This document shows positions 1-11,411 of a DNA stretch of 64,000 nucleotides, piece after piece. A model generated the notes under the pieces. The model ran no database searches. It saw nothing but the letters and a program-made list of their open reading frames with translations, and was not told the DNA's origin. Origin of the DNA: Tomocerus qinae (taxonomy: Eukaryota; Arthropoda; Collembola; Entomobryomorpha; Tomoceridae); NCBI GenBank assembly GCA_020055645.1, contig JAECZT010000014.1, forward strand, positions 207,001 through 271,000. Reading direction: 5' to 3'. A program made the translations under genes and the position numbers. Within the stretch, counting starts at the first letter, position 1. Every line of letters begins with the position of its first letter.

Positions 1-1328
1 CTCAGATAAGCCTTGCTATCTGTACTAGATAGACTTTTTCTCCTGTCTTTCAATTGCAGAAATCGAACCCATACCGTTGGTCATTTCAGTAATTGCAGCC
101 CTAGCAGCACTATAAAACAATCCTTGTGATTCTTTAAGTTATTTTTGTTTGAAGACCCACATTATCTAAACTGTTCACAAAGGCCATAGAAATTCGCTTC
201 GTGATAAATATTACGGACTGGTGTCGAAACTGAAAAGTTAGACTCTGAATGTCATTTTAATATAAAGGTAACAAATCTCAAAAAAGTTTTAAAATGTTTA
301 ATATTCTTTAATTTCACATTTCCACTCAAATCAGTTTGACAAGTTTATGTACCCAGCCACTGAGATGCAAATACTTGAATACTTTTGTACTGTCTACGTT
401 TAGGATAAAAATTGCTAAAAATGTCCGACATAATTATTTACTTTTTGATAAGTGAAATGTAATGAAATCTAAAGTGGGGTAGAATCACGTGACCTTCAGA
501 AAATACTAAAAGTTTAGCCATCGTTTTATTCTTCAAAACAGTTTTTCATATACGTTGTTATATTGCCAATTTTGGCATTCTCTTAGAATATATCAATGTA
601 ATTCATTTACCGAATTGTAATATAATAAGTCAACAGAAATTACTGGTTGGACAGTTGGATTGCAGTTAAGTTAGTCCTACCAGAATCTCTTATCACGAAG
701 TGTGAAGAAATGACTGCAGATATTTTATGGAATGAATACCGCGACCCGCCTGCCTTCTTTTTTGATCTATACGCTTCCATAAATTCGTTGGAAAATTATT
801 AATAGGGTAACTGAAATAACTTAAACACAAACTCTAATATAACCCACTCTTTTGAGGTTGGCTAAAATCTATTGATGATCTGACAGTATAAACAAAAGCA
901 ATACAATTTTACAACATCGAGGTCGACAAAAATGTCATACATTTTTTCCTTTGCCAAAACACATTTTTTGCAGCTCATTTTTAAAAAAGAACTTTATAAA
1001 CATGCATCTTCTCATCATGCAGTAGTAATAAATCGTAACAATAATGAATGACACTCGAAATATTTTAGGCATACGGAATGTCCAGCTCTGGCTTTTTGGA
1101 GTGAGTAGTTAAAAAAAGTTTAGGAGAATAGAAAAAGCAATTAATTCTAATCGGTACTCTTACTTTATTTTTTATTTTTACGCTTTATTATATTTAAAAA
1201 CTAATAATATATCTGCATGTTTTATACTTTGTGATAAGTTTTTTTTGAATGTTTTATTTCAGATAAATTTCAAAAATTCAAGAAGAAAGTCTACCCAAAA
1301 ATTATTGTACTGCAAAACATTGATAACA
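1..1328. other. 5' flank of the methyltransferase-GNAT gene, no gene seen
   Basis: AT-rich sequence without a convincing coding exon on either strand. The only structured signal is a good 3' splice acceptor (T-rich tract followed by cag) ending at 1262, just before the open frame of the next gene. This suggests that the mRNA has an upstream non-coding or short exon that I could not place. Confidence 0.5.
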
Positions 1329-3440
1329 ATGTCGGAAATATTTAATAGATATTGTCATGGCTATGTAGCCATACCGGTAATTATGGCGTGTAAAGCCAGC
1401 GGATTTTTTAAGTTACTTGAAAAGGAAGGCCCAATTCCTGTAAAAGCCATATTAGAACGCCTTAAATTTAACGAAGGTCACCTAATGGTTGCTTTGCGAT
1501 TATTGCAAAGTTTAAATTGGGTGTGCATTAATGAATTTGGCGCATATAGCCTAACTGGAACTGCTAAAATCTACAAAAAAATATCGCCCAAAACAATTGA
1601 ACTGTATGAGTTCCAATTTGATAAATATTTAAAGGGCAATAAGCTGAGTCTTCAACCCTGGTTTAATGAAAGCGACGAGTGGCACAAAACTTTACCACTT
1701 CAATGGGCTGACATTCTTGACGGAGTTTTAATGGCCCCTCTCATAATTGCATTACATACGCATCTTCAAAATCCGAAATTGGAGCAACCAATTTTATCCG
1801 ACGTAGATCCTTTTGTGTACTCTGAGTTAAGTAGATTTTTTGTTAAAAGGGAGTGGTGCAATTTAACAGACGGAAAGCTTTATTTAAACTACTTGGGCAA
1901 GATTTTAGTTGATCGAGCTCTAAATATGGGATTGGCAGTGTCTTATCGTCCACTGCTTACTAAAATTTCAGATTTATTATTTGGTGATGCGAAAGAAATA
2001 TTTGACAATGATGAAAATGGTAAAGAAAGGCACATAGACCGAACTCTTAATGTTAATACTAGTGGATATCAGCATGGGAAGTATTTTTCTCAAATGGAAA
2101 CTATGGTAGTGGAAATTTTCAACCGTCTTCCATATGAGGATCAACCAGAATACATTTTAGACATTGGCTGTGGAGATGGAACTCTACTAAGAAATCTACA
2201 TGACAAAATATGCGTTAATTCATTACGAGGGAAAGTAATAGGCGCTCATCCCGTAACCCTGATAGGAGTCGATTATAAAAGAGATACTTTAAATGTCATT
2301 AGAGAGACATTGAAGGATTTACCGCACAAATTGTTTATCTGTAATATTAGTAATCCCCAGGAGCTTTATGATGAGTTATTGGCTCATGAGATTGAAACAG
2401 ATAAGGTTTTACTAGTACGGTCCTTTCTTGATCACGGTCGCCAGTTTACAACCCCTGAGAATTCACACGCAATGATGAATGATATGGCATTTCATGGAGT
2501 TTTTGTAGATAATGATGGTGGTTTAATACGTCCAGCTGCAATGGTGCAGAATTTGGTTGAACATCTTCAGCGTTGGACCAAAATTGTTGGACCACATGGA
2601 TTATTGAATTTAGAAGTTCATTGTTTAGACCCCTTAATTTGTCAGCACTATTTAGATCAATGTGAAAATGCGTATTTTGATGCATTGCAAGGATTCGCAA
2701 AACAATATCTTGTCGAGGCAGATACTTTCTACATGGCTGCTGCAAGAGCAGGTCTGTTTTTTAAAAACGGTACTCTTCGTACCCATCCAAAGAATTTTTG
2801 CTTTACACGAATCACATTGGGCCATTTTGTAAAACAAAACTATATTATAAGATATGCAACGTTCAAGGATATGCCACAACTAATAAATTTGGAGATGGAA
2901 TGTTGGGGAAAGAAGTTAGGTGCTAGCTTTAATAATATACAAACCCGAATAAGCAACTACCCCCAAGGTCAGTGTGTGATTGTTAAAGATGGGACAATAT
3001 TGGGAGTTTTATACACCCAAAGAGTGTCAAAGGTGGAGGACTTAAATCAAATGCCATATAAAAACATTGAAATACTCCATGCTCCGAATGGCTCGGTTGC
3101 CCAATTAATTACTCTAAATGTATTACCGATTGCACAAAACCAGGGTTTAGGGGAAACCTTATTAGAATTTATGTTAGAACGCTTCACCTTGATATGTGGA
3201 ATTGAAAAAGTTGCAGCCATTACAAGGTGTCGCAAGTATGCAAAATATAAACATTTACAATATGAAGATTATATTACGACGTGTGACGAATACGGTCTTT
3301 TATTAGACCCTGTATTGAATTTTCACAGGACACATGGAGCCAAAATAATTCAACCAATACAAAACTACAGACCAGAGGACGAAGGGAACCTTGGTTGCGG
3401 AGTTCTTATTGAATATGTAGTAAAGCGGCAGAATTTTTAA
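1329..3440 (+). CDS. SAM-dependent methyltransferase fused to a GNAT-like domain, resembling bacterial polyketide synthase loading modules
   Basis: Intact intronless frame of 703 codons. The open frame continues upstream but crosses a splice acceptor at 1262, so the first ATG inside the exon (1329, MSEIF) is taken as the start. Residues about 8-75 form an N-terminal helical region (HGYVAIPVIMACKASGFF) as in PKS-embedded methyltransferases. Motif I LDIGCGDGTLL at about 277-287 is the SAM-binding loop, followed by conserved blocks RSFLDHGR and LLNLEVHCLDP. Residues about 503-640 form a GNAT fold, with motif A (TLNVLPIAQNQGLGE) near 592-606. Known: AprA, CurA and GphF loading modules pair such a methyltransferase with a decarboxylating pseudo-GNAT. 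Inferred: this is a stand-alone derivative acquired from bacteria. No acyl carrier protein or ketosynthase lies nearby, so substrate and product are unknown. Codon use is AT-rich like the surroundings, which argues for an old transfer rather than contamination. Confidence 0.85.
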   Translation: MSEIFNRYCHGYVAIPVIMACKASGFFKLLEKEGPIPVKAILERLKFNEGHLMVALRLLQSLNWVCINEFGAYSLTGTAKIYKKISPKTIELYEFQFDKYLKGNKLSLQPWFNESDEWHKTLPLQWADILDGVLMAPLIIALHTHLQNPKLEQPILSDVDPFVYSELSRFFVKREWCNLTDGKLYLNYLGKILVDRALNMGLAVSYRPLLTKISDLLFGDAKEIFDNDENGKERHIDRTLNVNTSGYQHGKYFSQMETMVVEIFNRLPYEDQPEYILDIGCGDGTLLRNLHDKICVNSLRGKVIGAHPVTLIGVDYKRDTLNVIRETLKDLPHKLFICNISNPQELYDELLAHEIETDKVLLVRSFLDHGRQFTTPENSHAMMNDMAFHGVFVDNDGGLIRPAAMVQNLVEHLQRWTKIVGPHGLLNLEVHCLDPLICQHYLDQCENAYFDALQGFAKQYLVEADTFYMAAARAGLFFKNGTLRTHPKNFCFTRITLGHFVKQNYIIRYATFKDMPQLINLEMECWGKKLGASFNNIQTRISNYPQGQCVIVKDGTILGVLYTQRVSKVEDLNQMPYKNIEILHAPNGSVAQLITLNVLPIAQNQGLGETLLEFMLERFTLICGIEKVAAITRCRKYAKYKHLQYEDYITTCDEYGLLLDPVLNFHRTHGAKIIQPIQNYRPEDEGNLGCGVLIEYVVKRQNF

Positions 3441-3977
3441 CAATTTGCAGCAAACGAGGTTGAACCATTAAAAAGTTCCAAAAATTTACTTTTAAAATTT
3501 TAGACTAGCCCATTTCCCCTGAAGTGGATAAATAATTTAAATTTTTGGTGGAAACAGTGTCTGCAAAGTCAATCTATTTGAATCAATCAACCTCGGAGCA
3601 ATTATTCATCAAGTTCAGAGAAGTTGGGGTAGAATGTGGTAATAAAAAAGGAGCTAATGAGTTAATTAATTATCCTTTATATATAATAGAAAGTTGTCGA
3701 AAATAGGCATATGTAGGAGAATAGGGGTCCAGGAATTTGACCAAGAGGGACCCACCCAAAAATGTTGGTAAAAATAATACATTATCGCACAAAAATCTTT
3801 TCGGTTTTTGCCTTTTTTTGACAAAACATCCTCTATTTCTTGGGAATTAGGGAGGCGCTAGTCCTTCTAATAATCCACTGGATACGTGCTTGATCTAAAA
3901 ATTTTAAATCCATAAATTGATAAATGTCAGCAGGGGTTTCGTTAGAATATGGCCATAGAATAGAATTAGTTAAAAAT
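3441..3977. other. 3' flank, including a degenerate repeat related to the GCACGTANCCAG family
   Basis: No coding potential seen. The stretch about 3715-3895 contains a run of purine-rich and C-rich sequence ending in a segment whose reverse complement begins GCACGTATCCAG, resembling the termini of the repeats at 11.24 kb and 58.39 kb. Confidence 0.3.
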
Positions 3978-4544
3978 CAGTGTACAAAATACCAAATTTT
4001 TTAATGGTATTTAAAGTTAAATAGCAGCACCTAAAAAGTAGTGGTAAAAATGGTAAAAAAAGTGGTAAAAATAGTTTTGTTTAAATTTCGTGTTTAGATT
4101 TTGAATACAATTCGGTGCCAAAGTATGAAATAGCTTAGCAGCTGATGATGATTGCTGTTACAAATTGATAAGAAATGTTCATCCATGTCCATCAGAGTTG
4201 GAGAGTTGGATTCAACCGATGTGGGCATTAATAGCCCTAAATGCCTAAATTAATTCCAATTAAATTGCCTCATTCATATCAATTTTAATTTGGCAATACC
4301 AAATGCAATCTTGGTTTTAGTAACATTGTTTTTATAACTTTCGGTGAAAAATCGAGTTAATGGGACTAGTAATTTGATGGTCAATTAAGGGGTTAATTGG
4401 AAATGTTTCATAGAAAGTAAAGTTTTAAAACTTATAGTTTAGTAAATCTTGTGTATGTGTACTAATATGTCTAATCAATTGCTAAAATTTACTATTTTTA
4501 CCATTAACTGCATTTTTACCACTGTGATGGCAACATCGTCCTGG

Positions 4545-4795
4545 CGTACAGGATTGGTGTAGAAACTTGGGTGGCTGTCCGCATTCTTGGGTTCGAATCT
4601 TAAGAGCGCCTCAGGTTGTGTGTCAGTTTGGAACTGGGAGAAGCTGTCTTAGGCGTATATTCGTTACTAGTGAACCCTGGGTTCAGAACCCAGCTAAGGG
4701 GCGAGCCTGGCATTCAAGAGAAATTAAGCAGGCCCCCCATCACAGTAATAAAAACATTTCCGGATCAAATGGAAAAATTCCTAAACCAAAATAAT
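4545..4795 (+). repeat. SINE-like element with a tRNA-like head
   Basis: A Pol III B-box-like string gggttcgaatc lies at about 4588-4600, downstream of a weak A-box-like stretch. The 3' body (acccagctaaggggc, then aggccacccatcacagtaataaaaac in related copies) recurs at about 5829, 5975, 10525 and 62400, so this tail is dispersed. The tRNA of origin cannot be assigned by eye. Confidence 0.4.
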
Positions 4796-5755
4796 AACTG
4801 TATTTCGTAGTGTTCAATACAGAGAATAATAAAATACTCTATCCTCCTAATATCTATCCAGAATAATATAAATTATGACTATCTATCCTTTCCCTGTCTG
4901 CATTGTGCAGATTGCTTTCTTGGTTTGGTGTACACTAAGAGCTTGTCTAGTGATATACTGGATTAAGGAGCACATGCAAAGGGATGCGGGAGGTTGCGAT
5001 GACTGTCACACATAATGTGGTCAGCTTTTACTTTTGAAATCTACGCATATTTCTCTATCGAACGAACCTGAAGGCCAAATTTCAAAAACATTTTTCGAAA
5101 GCTGAAAATTTTAATTTAATTTGAGTAGGAGAAATGCATTGCAGAAATGTATTTACATTTTTATTTACTGTTTAAATGATGAAAACTGAAAAAAGCGGCT
5201 TCAGGTTCGATAGATATTTTGATGGCTTTTTTTTGAAATTTATTTCACCTCTGCACAATGTCCTGAAGTTTCGCAATTTGAAAAATGCGATTTTCCATGT
5301 AAAATTTTTGATAATTACTGCAAAAAATTTTGTGGGAAGAACAAGGAGACGTCTACAAACAATTTCTTTACGAACAAAAGCTCCGCAACCAAGGCAACCA
5401 TCAAAACAACTCAACAACTCGCAGCAATTCCTTCTCATCCACAATTTGCGCGCACACCCTATTTTTTTAAGTTTTGTCGCAGACTATAGATTCCGCTATG
5501 AAACAATGAACCCCACCTTAACTAACCTTGCCACCGAAGCGCACAAAGGTAGAATACGGGACTGTGTAGGGCTGTACCACATAATGGTTCAGTACCCCTT
5601 ACCAAAGTCTCTTCGTGTAAGTCTATACGCTCAGTAAAGTTGTCAGGGAGTCACTGCAAGTAAGCCACCCCAGGCTTGAGCGGTAGCAAAGCACTACTAC
5701 TATAGTGGATGCATATGCACTCCCTCTAACACAAACTCACTGTCATAGTAAGAAA
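4796..5755. other. Unassigned sequence within the insert
   Basis: Contains an ATG-initiated open frame (5176-5637, 153 codons) with no recognisable domain and a low-complexity, basic middle. Its lack of homology cues and its position inside a probable mobile insertion make it unlikely to be a gene. The end (about 5640-5750) is moderately GC-rich and non-coding. Confidence 0.3.
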
Positions 5756-5828
5756 GCCTAAAAAGTGGTAAATTTTGTACAATGATGAAAATGCGCCATA
5801 CTTTGTAATTCAGGATATTGATAACTAG

Positions 5829-6230
5829 TGAACCCAGCTAAGGGGCAAATCTAGCACTCAAGAGAAATTCAGCAGGCCACCCATCACAGTAATAAAAACA
5901 ATTTCGAAAACACCCCATTAGGTTATTATGTTACCTTTGTAAATACAAAGTATATTTAAATTAATATACTTTTATAGTGAACCCAGCTAAGCGGGGCAAA
6001 CCTAGCACTCAAGAGAATTTCAGTAGGCCACCCATCACAACAATAAAAATAATTCCAAAAACATAATCGCTATTTCCCTTAAGTTATTATGTTAATCAAA
6101 ACTGTTATTCAATTCTACATAAAATGTGTTCAAACTGGTAGAAAGAAATCTTGGGGACAGTAAAAGTAACAGCAGGTCTATTAAAAAATGCTAAATAAGT
6201 TTGTTGATATATTGTAGCAGTTGAGTCGTC
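5829..6230 (+). repeat. Dispersed repeat with SINE-like tail, two tandem head units
   Basis: The segment gtgaacccagctaaggggc...aggccacccatcacag occurs twice (about 5829-5905 and 5975-6065), followed by a body up to about 6230 that resembles the one at 10850-10960 (both have a tri-nucleotide-rich stretch ending ...taaatta/gtttgt.gatat). Diverged copies, so an old family. Confidence 0.5.
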
Positions 6231-7730
6231 TGGTGAGTTCGACTATCAAATTAGCCCTTAACTTTTTTTGGCAAACTTAAAACTTCTTCGAGAATACTGG
6301 TCTTAGGATGACAAAATTGGACTCCCAAATCGCAGAAAAACCTGGTTGAGGTGTGGTATTCTGCGTTTATTCATATTCATCTCCAATTTCGAGATATTAA
6401 GGTTTTAATTTGCATACCTCGAAATTAGTAAATAGTAGTCATAGATACTTCCCAATCACCTGTACTTGAGCTTTATTTATGGAATTCCCTGTATTTTGAA
6501 AAACCCATGTTTACAAAATGTCCCCTTTGCTAATCAATTCCACTCAATCACCAATAATCAACTTAAGTAAATTTCTACTTCCTAGTATTGTTATTTTCAT
6601 GTTATAATGATTTATGAAACAAATCATTACGTTGGTTTAGAGGAAATGCATGAGTATGCGCATTTTGCTTTTAAGGAACCTGCATCTATTACGTGTGCAG
6701 TTGTTGGGGGAGTAGGTACCCAAAAGTGTTACAGTCAGCACTTGCGATTTCCGTTAAACATTGGCGAGGGGGTTTTGCGTTACGTAATATATGCACGTTC
6801 CCTAGGATCTCCTCCCACACATACATATAGACATAGATAAGTTGGTACATGCCCCTATGCATTGTTCGGTGGTTTAGAGAAACTGAGCATGCGCATTTTG
6901 ATTTTCGGAACACCCTACCAACCGTACATACATAGATAGATAGACACGTAAATTTTATCGATTCTGCGATTATAATATAGAGATGATATGAACAAAACCA
7001 ATGGTAGGATTTTCGCTGAATTTATATTTATTTTAAAACTGTATTTATCTAATGCAGCATGATTTGTTGGTTCTAAACTTATTAGAAATTTTAATATAGA
7101 TATGCTACGTTATTTAAAAGCTTATACTGTGTGAGCGACCAACGGTACAAACCTTACCTTCTTACTTCGTCCACCACGATACACTCTGGCTTGAAGTTTG
7201 TATAGCAAAGCCGTTTTTATACTTCAACAGTCAAAATTGTGAATCTCTTTTACATCACTGGTGTAAAAAGATTACCAATAAAGCATTTGTGTTATACTAA
7301 ATTATGTAGTTTCTATCTCAAACTATGCTACCAATATATGAGCTGTATTGTCTAAAGAAAAATTAGCTTCCATTCATAATTGTTAGAGATGTATTATTAG
7401 TTTCTATAACCGTAAAGACAGAATTGGTATACTAAGGAGTTGCATTAATGTTGACAAGTGATGTCGTCGCATTCTTAACTGCATATATGTGCAGCCGTGT
7501 TTTTATTTTAATATACATTAAGGTTATGGTGACTTCGGTCGTTTACATTAGAGTTCCTACTCCATACGGCGACTCTTTGTCATAACAGATAACATTTATT
7601 CCTAATCATCTTTACTGCAGTTGACTCATGCATGATTCGACCGAATTAGAATTCATCTAATCTGTGTCAAAGTTTCCCATCTTGTTCCATCCAATTTTTT
7701 CCTTTAAAGCGCATCCACACGAATCCCATT
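6231..7730. other. Intergenic, no gene recognised
   Basis: No supported exon. The stretch about 6900-6980 resembles 11420-11490, which would extend the dispersed repeat family to roughly 1 kb. The short open frames here lack domains. Confidence 0.35.
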
Positions 7731-8432
7731 TCACAATTTTTTTGATTTGGTCATTGAATTGCGATAGTCGTCAAATGCTGGACACTGAAATCTAATTATT
7801 TCTGGATTGTTAGCTTTAAATGCCCTCCATTTTTGGTAACATAATGCAGTCACTCTGGTTTTTCTGATTGATGAATGGTTCTCTTCGCCATCAGCATTGT
7901 GCTGAGCATTTTTTCCCAAAAAGTGAACAGAAAGATCGATAGGATTATTAATAGGAAATCTTGCATCTCAATTATGTCTAAGTAACATAAATCCAAACCC
8001 AGACTTTTTAAATCGTTACTTATCCCTAAGCCGATGACCTTCCTTCCTGTCAAGCACTTTTCCAAAAGTAATTTTATCTGTAATACGAATTAAAAATAAG
8101 GCTGAAATTATGATTACACTGTAATAATGAAACACTGATATATTTAATAGTGCTATATTTAATAATACATAATACAATACAATTAGTTAGCTTTGTGTTA
8201 CTTACGATGTCATAGTTGATTCCTTTACGAAGAAGATTCCTTTCAATTGAGTGTTACATCTACAAACGTTTTCCTGGTTGATAACCGCCCAAAATAGTAA
8301 ATTTCCATTTTTGTCAACTACAGCAATCGTTCCAGCTATCGGTTTATGAGTCTCCCCTTGGATAACATTCTCCGTGTTTAAAAAGACTTGTTTGTACCGA
8401 CTGATCAAATCTCCTTTATATATAAGTTGCAC
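7731..8432 (-). pseudogene. Decayed ISG20/REXO4-like 3'-5' exonuclease (DEDDh family), two exons
   Basis: Exon A (about 8432-8207) is bounded by an acceptor (ttttcag) and a GTAAGT donor, and reads like the family start: a LDCEMV-like site that here reads LNTENV, then AGTIAVVDKNGNLLFW. Exon B (about 8067-7731) has VIGLGISNDLKSLGLD, matching the family's GH-x-NDLK-x-L block, then ENHSSIRKTRVTALCYQKW, matching HSS-x-EDAR. The family removes nucleotides from RNA or DNA 3' ends. Here the first catalytic Asp position reads Asn, and the Asp expected shortly after HSSI is replaced by basic residues. Exon B also changes reading frame once, between about 7920 and 7980. These features point to a non-functional copy. 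No further 5' exon was found. Confidence 0.5.
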
Positions 8433-9835
8433 CTGAAAATATTCAATAATATTTGAGACAATAGAACAATGTAATATGATCCGTATATGTATCTGTTTTT
8501 ATTGGCTTCCGCGGCGCCCCGTATCACATGTCATTGGTTGAAGGGAGGAGCTTAGGCCTTCGCCGCATGTTTACAAAACCACAACCCACTGGACCCCTTT
8601 TAGTATATGGTTTCTGTACATCTTAAGTAAGAAAAAATATTGTTTTTTCTTGCTTGTGATAGTTTAATCTATGAGGGAAAATGTGAACATCTCTCTTTTT
8701 GATTTCCCACCTGAAACCTTGCATTTAACTATATCAAATAAAATCTGTCTTATGTTCAAATCAAGTCGTCATTGGCACAAGAAAAAAAATTATTGTATGA
8801 AGCCATAAGAAAAGTAAAAGTGCAACGAATTGTGCTAAATTAAATGTAAATAATTAAAAACTTGTTGTGAGGTTTTCATTTCAGGTTTTCTATTGGAGCA
8901 AAAAATGATTCTATAAAATGTCTTCAGATAGTTCTATCAGTAATTATAAATATTTAGGAATAAAAAATTTTTGAAGCAATTTTTTGTCAATTTACAAACT
9001 TTTTAGCAAAATTTTTGATTTAAACTGGTTCTGAAACAATAAAAGAAATGCAATTATGCAAACATGCTAAACATAACATAAGCATTTTGGTAACATATGT
9101 AATATTTGCAAAAATTAAAATTTTTTGAGATTTCTGTTCGATTGATTTTAAATACTCAACATGTTTTAGTCGAGTTCTGAACACATTCGACATGAATTAT
9201 ATTTATTCCACATATTACGTAACATTTATTTTTGACCCCACATGTTCCTAGCGTTGCCATATGGTAACGGGCATTATCTCGGGGGCTTTGCAGATTTCAA
9301 TCATATGATCAATGTAAAAAATGTTTCTCTACCCCAAAGTAGTGTGATACTGAAATATCAAATCCGAGACTCAAAAAAAATAATTCCGTAACGGATGGGT
9401 TAATTTACATACAGTATTTTCTACATGAGAATACTACTGCATACTGTCAACAAAATTATGGGTATAAATTTTCTAAATCTTTTCCATCTGCCTCTAGCTG
9501 CCCAATCACGAGCTAATAGAACTGTCTCTTTCAAGGTTACCACATTTTGGCACATGTGTAACAGCATCCACCAATGGCATAATGGCACTCCTTAAAATTG
9601 AAAAGGCAACATCACACACAGTCAGCATAAGCTACCCAAAAGCGACATCATGGATATAGTCCAGAAAACTTGCTTTATTAGAACGGAGGACCCGGAGTAG
9701 TGATATATTTAAGTTAATATGATACAATTTAATGTAAATGTAATTTATCGGCACTATGCCCAAACAGCACCTTGTAATACATTCAACAAATGTAATGTAA
9801 TAGTTTTATTGTTAATCTTTGCACAACAGGTTACA
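8433..9835. other. Intergenic, no gene recognised
   Basis: AT-rich sequence with one GC-rich block (about 8505-8580). The segment about 9475-9530 resembles 60140-60200 (ttttccatctg...agctgcccaat), so a diverged dispersed repeat is present. No coding exon was identified. Confidence 0.35.
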
Positions 9836-9998
9836 CAGTGGCGGGGCTAGGATTTTTTCAGACGTGGGCACCAGTAAAAAACAAAAAAAAATATTTGTTT
9901 TTTCAATAGTTCCTATTATATCTAAAGTATAAAAACCTAAAATTACACGTGGGCACGGGCCCACGTGTCACGTGTGCCCATTACTAGCCCCGCCACTG
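9836..9998. mobile_element. hAT MITE, 163 bp, CAGTGGCGGGGC termini
   Basis: Terminal inverted repeats cagtggcggggctag and ctagccccgccactg. It is flanked by a perfect 8-bp duplication aggttaca (9828-9835 and 9999-10006). Too short to code. The 8-bp duplication and CAGTG terminus are diagnostic of hAT mobilisation. Confidence 0.9.
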
Positions 9999-10524
9999 AG
10001 GTTACACTGCTGGTTTTCAATAAAGGAGTTTATATGTTTCTATTAATTAGGTTAATATATTGTTAATGTGTACATGTCATTTCAGATTAGTGAACTACAT
10101 GAAATATTAAATAATAAAGACAGAAATTAAAAATAATATTGCATGGGAATTAATTCACATCATAACGAAGATTAAATCATTAATCGCGTAAATGCAGTTT
10201 AAATCTTTATGCATATCAATAGTCTTAATGCTAGTGGGAAGAAAAAACCCACATGTCAACAAATTTATATTAAAAGATTACTTAAAATAAAATTATAATT
10301 TGGTGTTCGCAAATCATATTGATATAAATGGCTCTAAATCTTGTCACTATGGTAAACAGTGAGATTAAAAAATCGGGTATGTGACTACTTTTTGATATAT
10401 TAAAATAAAAGTAAAGGTTGGAATATTTCACTTGTTCAGTTATAAAGAGGATTTCCGCATCGTCATACAGTTTGTAAAGATTGAGGAGAGCTACATTTAG
10501 CCTTAATATGTGCATATAACTTAC
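9999..10524. other. Intergenic, no gene recognised
   Basis: AT-rich. A minus-strand ATG frame of 77 codons (10282-10515) has hydrophobic character but no recognisable family and no splice context that I trust. Confidence 0.3.
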
Positions 10525-10960
10525 TAGTGAACCCAGCTAAGGGGCAAATCTAGCACTGATGAGAAATTCAGCAGGCCACGCTTCACAGCAATAAAAACAA
10601 TTCCGAAAACATCCCATTTGGTTATTATGTTAACCTTGTAAACTAAAGTATATTTAAATTAAAATACTTTAATCTATAGTGGTGGATAAATTAGCTGCAG
10701 CCCCAATTTCCTGATAAAAAGGAATTTCCTAAACCAAAATAATAACTGTAGATCGTAGATTCAAATGCAGGGAAAAATGAAAGACTCCATTTTTGAAAAA
10801 TTACTTACGACTAAGTATTTTTAAAGAAAAGTTAGTTAACCAGTACTGTTATTTAATTCTACAAACAGGTGTGCCAACTGCCAAAAGAATCAAGAGGGTA
10901 GTAAAAACGTAAACCCAGCTCTACTAAAAAATATTAAGTTTGTCGATATAGCATAACCAA
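10525..10960 (+). repeat. Second copy of the dispersed repeat with SINE-like tail
   Basis: Begins gtgaacccagctaaggggc and runs colinearly with 5829-6230 at visibly reduced identity. The tail aggccac..ttcacagcaataaaaac is shared with the copies at 4.7, 5.9 and 62.4 kb. Confidence 0.5.
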
Positions 10961-11237
10961 TTTGTATTAAAAGTTTTTAAATGCTATTTAATAAGCCACA
11001 TTACGATCATTACGAAATACCTATTACTCAGATTAAATTGAAAATGCCACGTATAACCTTAATTACAAATTATGTGTGTATTATAATAAGCAGTCAAAAA
11101 CGAAACTTTAAATCTAACCGCACCAACCATGCCCAAGACATTAGCAAAACACTTTTCATTTTCACGCAGTCGAGAGTCGAGGTTACTGATTATGAAACAT
11201 TTCCATTTGCTTTTTGGTATTATCCTAGCTCGCTCAT

Positions 11238-11411
11238 GCACGTAACCAGTAGAGGGGGTGGAGGGGCTGCAGCAACCCCCCCTCCCCCAAAGAAAAGTTT
11301 TTCCCAAAAAGACCTATCCCGTAAACATTTTTGGCAGTTCGCACGAATATATTACGTTCTTGCATAACCATTTGTGGCGCCCCCATTTGACCAAATTTCT
11401 GGTTACGTGCC
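11238..11411. repeat. MITE-like repeat with gcacgtaaccag inverted ends
   Basis: The ends gcacgtaaccag (about 11238) and ctggttacgtgc (about 11400) are exact inverse complements, enclosing a G-rich then C-rich strand asymmetry. No target duplication could be called. A related repeat lies at 58393-58560. Confidence 0.55.

Larger units (their letters stand above)
3978..5784. mobile_element. Non-autonomous hAT element (CAGTGTACAAAAT family), copy 1, split by a later insertion
   Basis: It starts with CAGTGTACAAAATACC and follows the same body as the copies at 22.3 and 55.1 kb up to about 4530. The family body then stops abruptly, and the matching last 30 bases (gcctaaaaagtggtaaattttgtacaatg) reappear at about 5756-5784. 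The flanking 8-mers ttaaaaat (3970-3977) and atgaaaat (5785-5792) agree at 6 of 8 positions, consistent with a decayed hAT target duplication. The inferred insert, about 4531-5755, contains a SINE-like segment and unassigned sequence. Confidence 0.6.

Noticed and set aside
1245-1328. 28-codon N-terminal extension of the methyltransferase
   Set aside because: It has no ATG and crosses a clear splice acceptor at 1262.
5176-5637. 153-codon open frame
   Set aside because: No domain, basic low-complexity content, and location inside a probable mobile insert.
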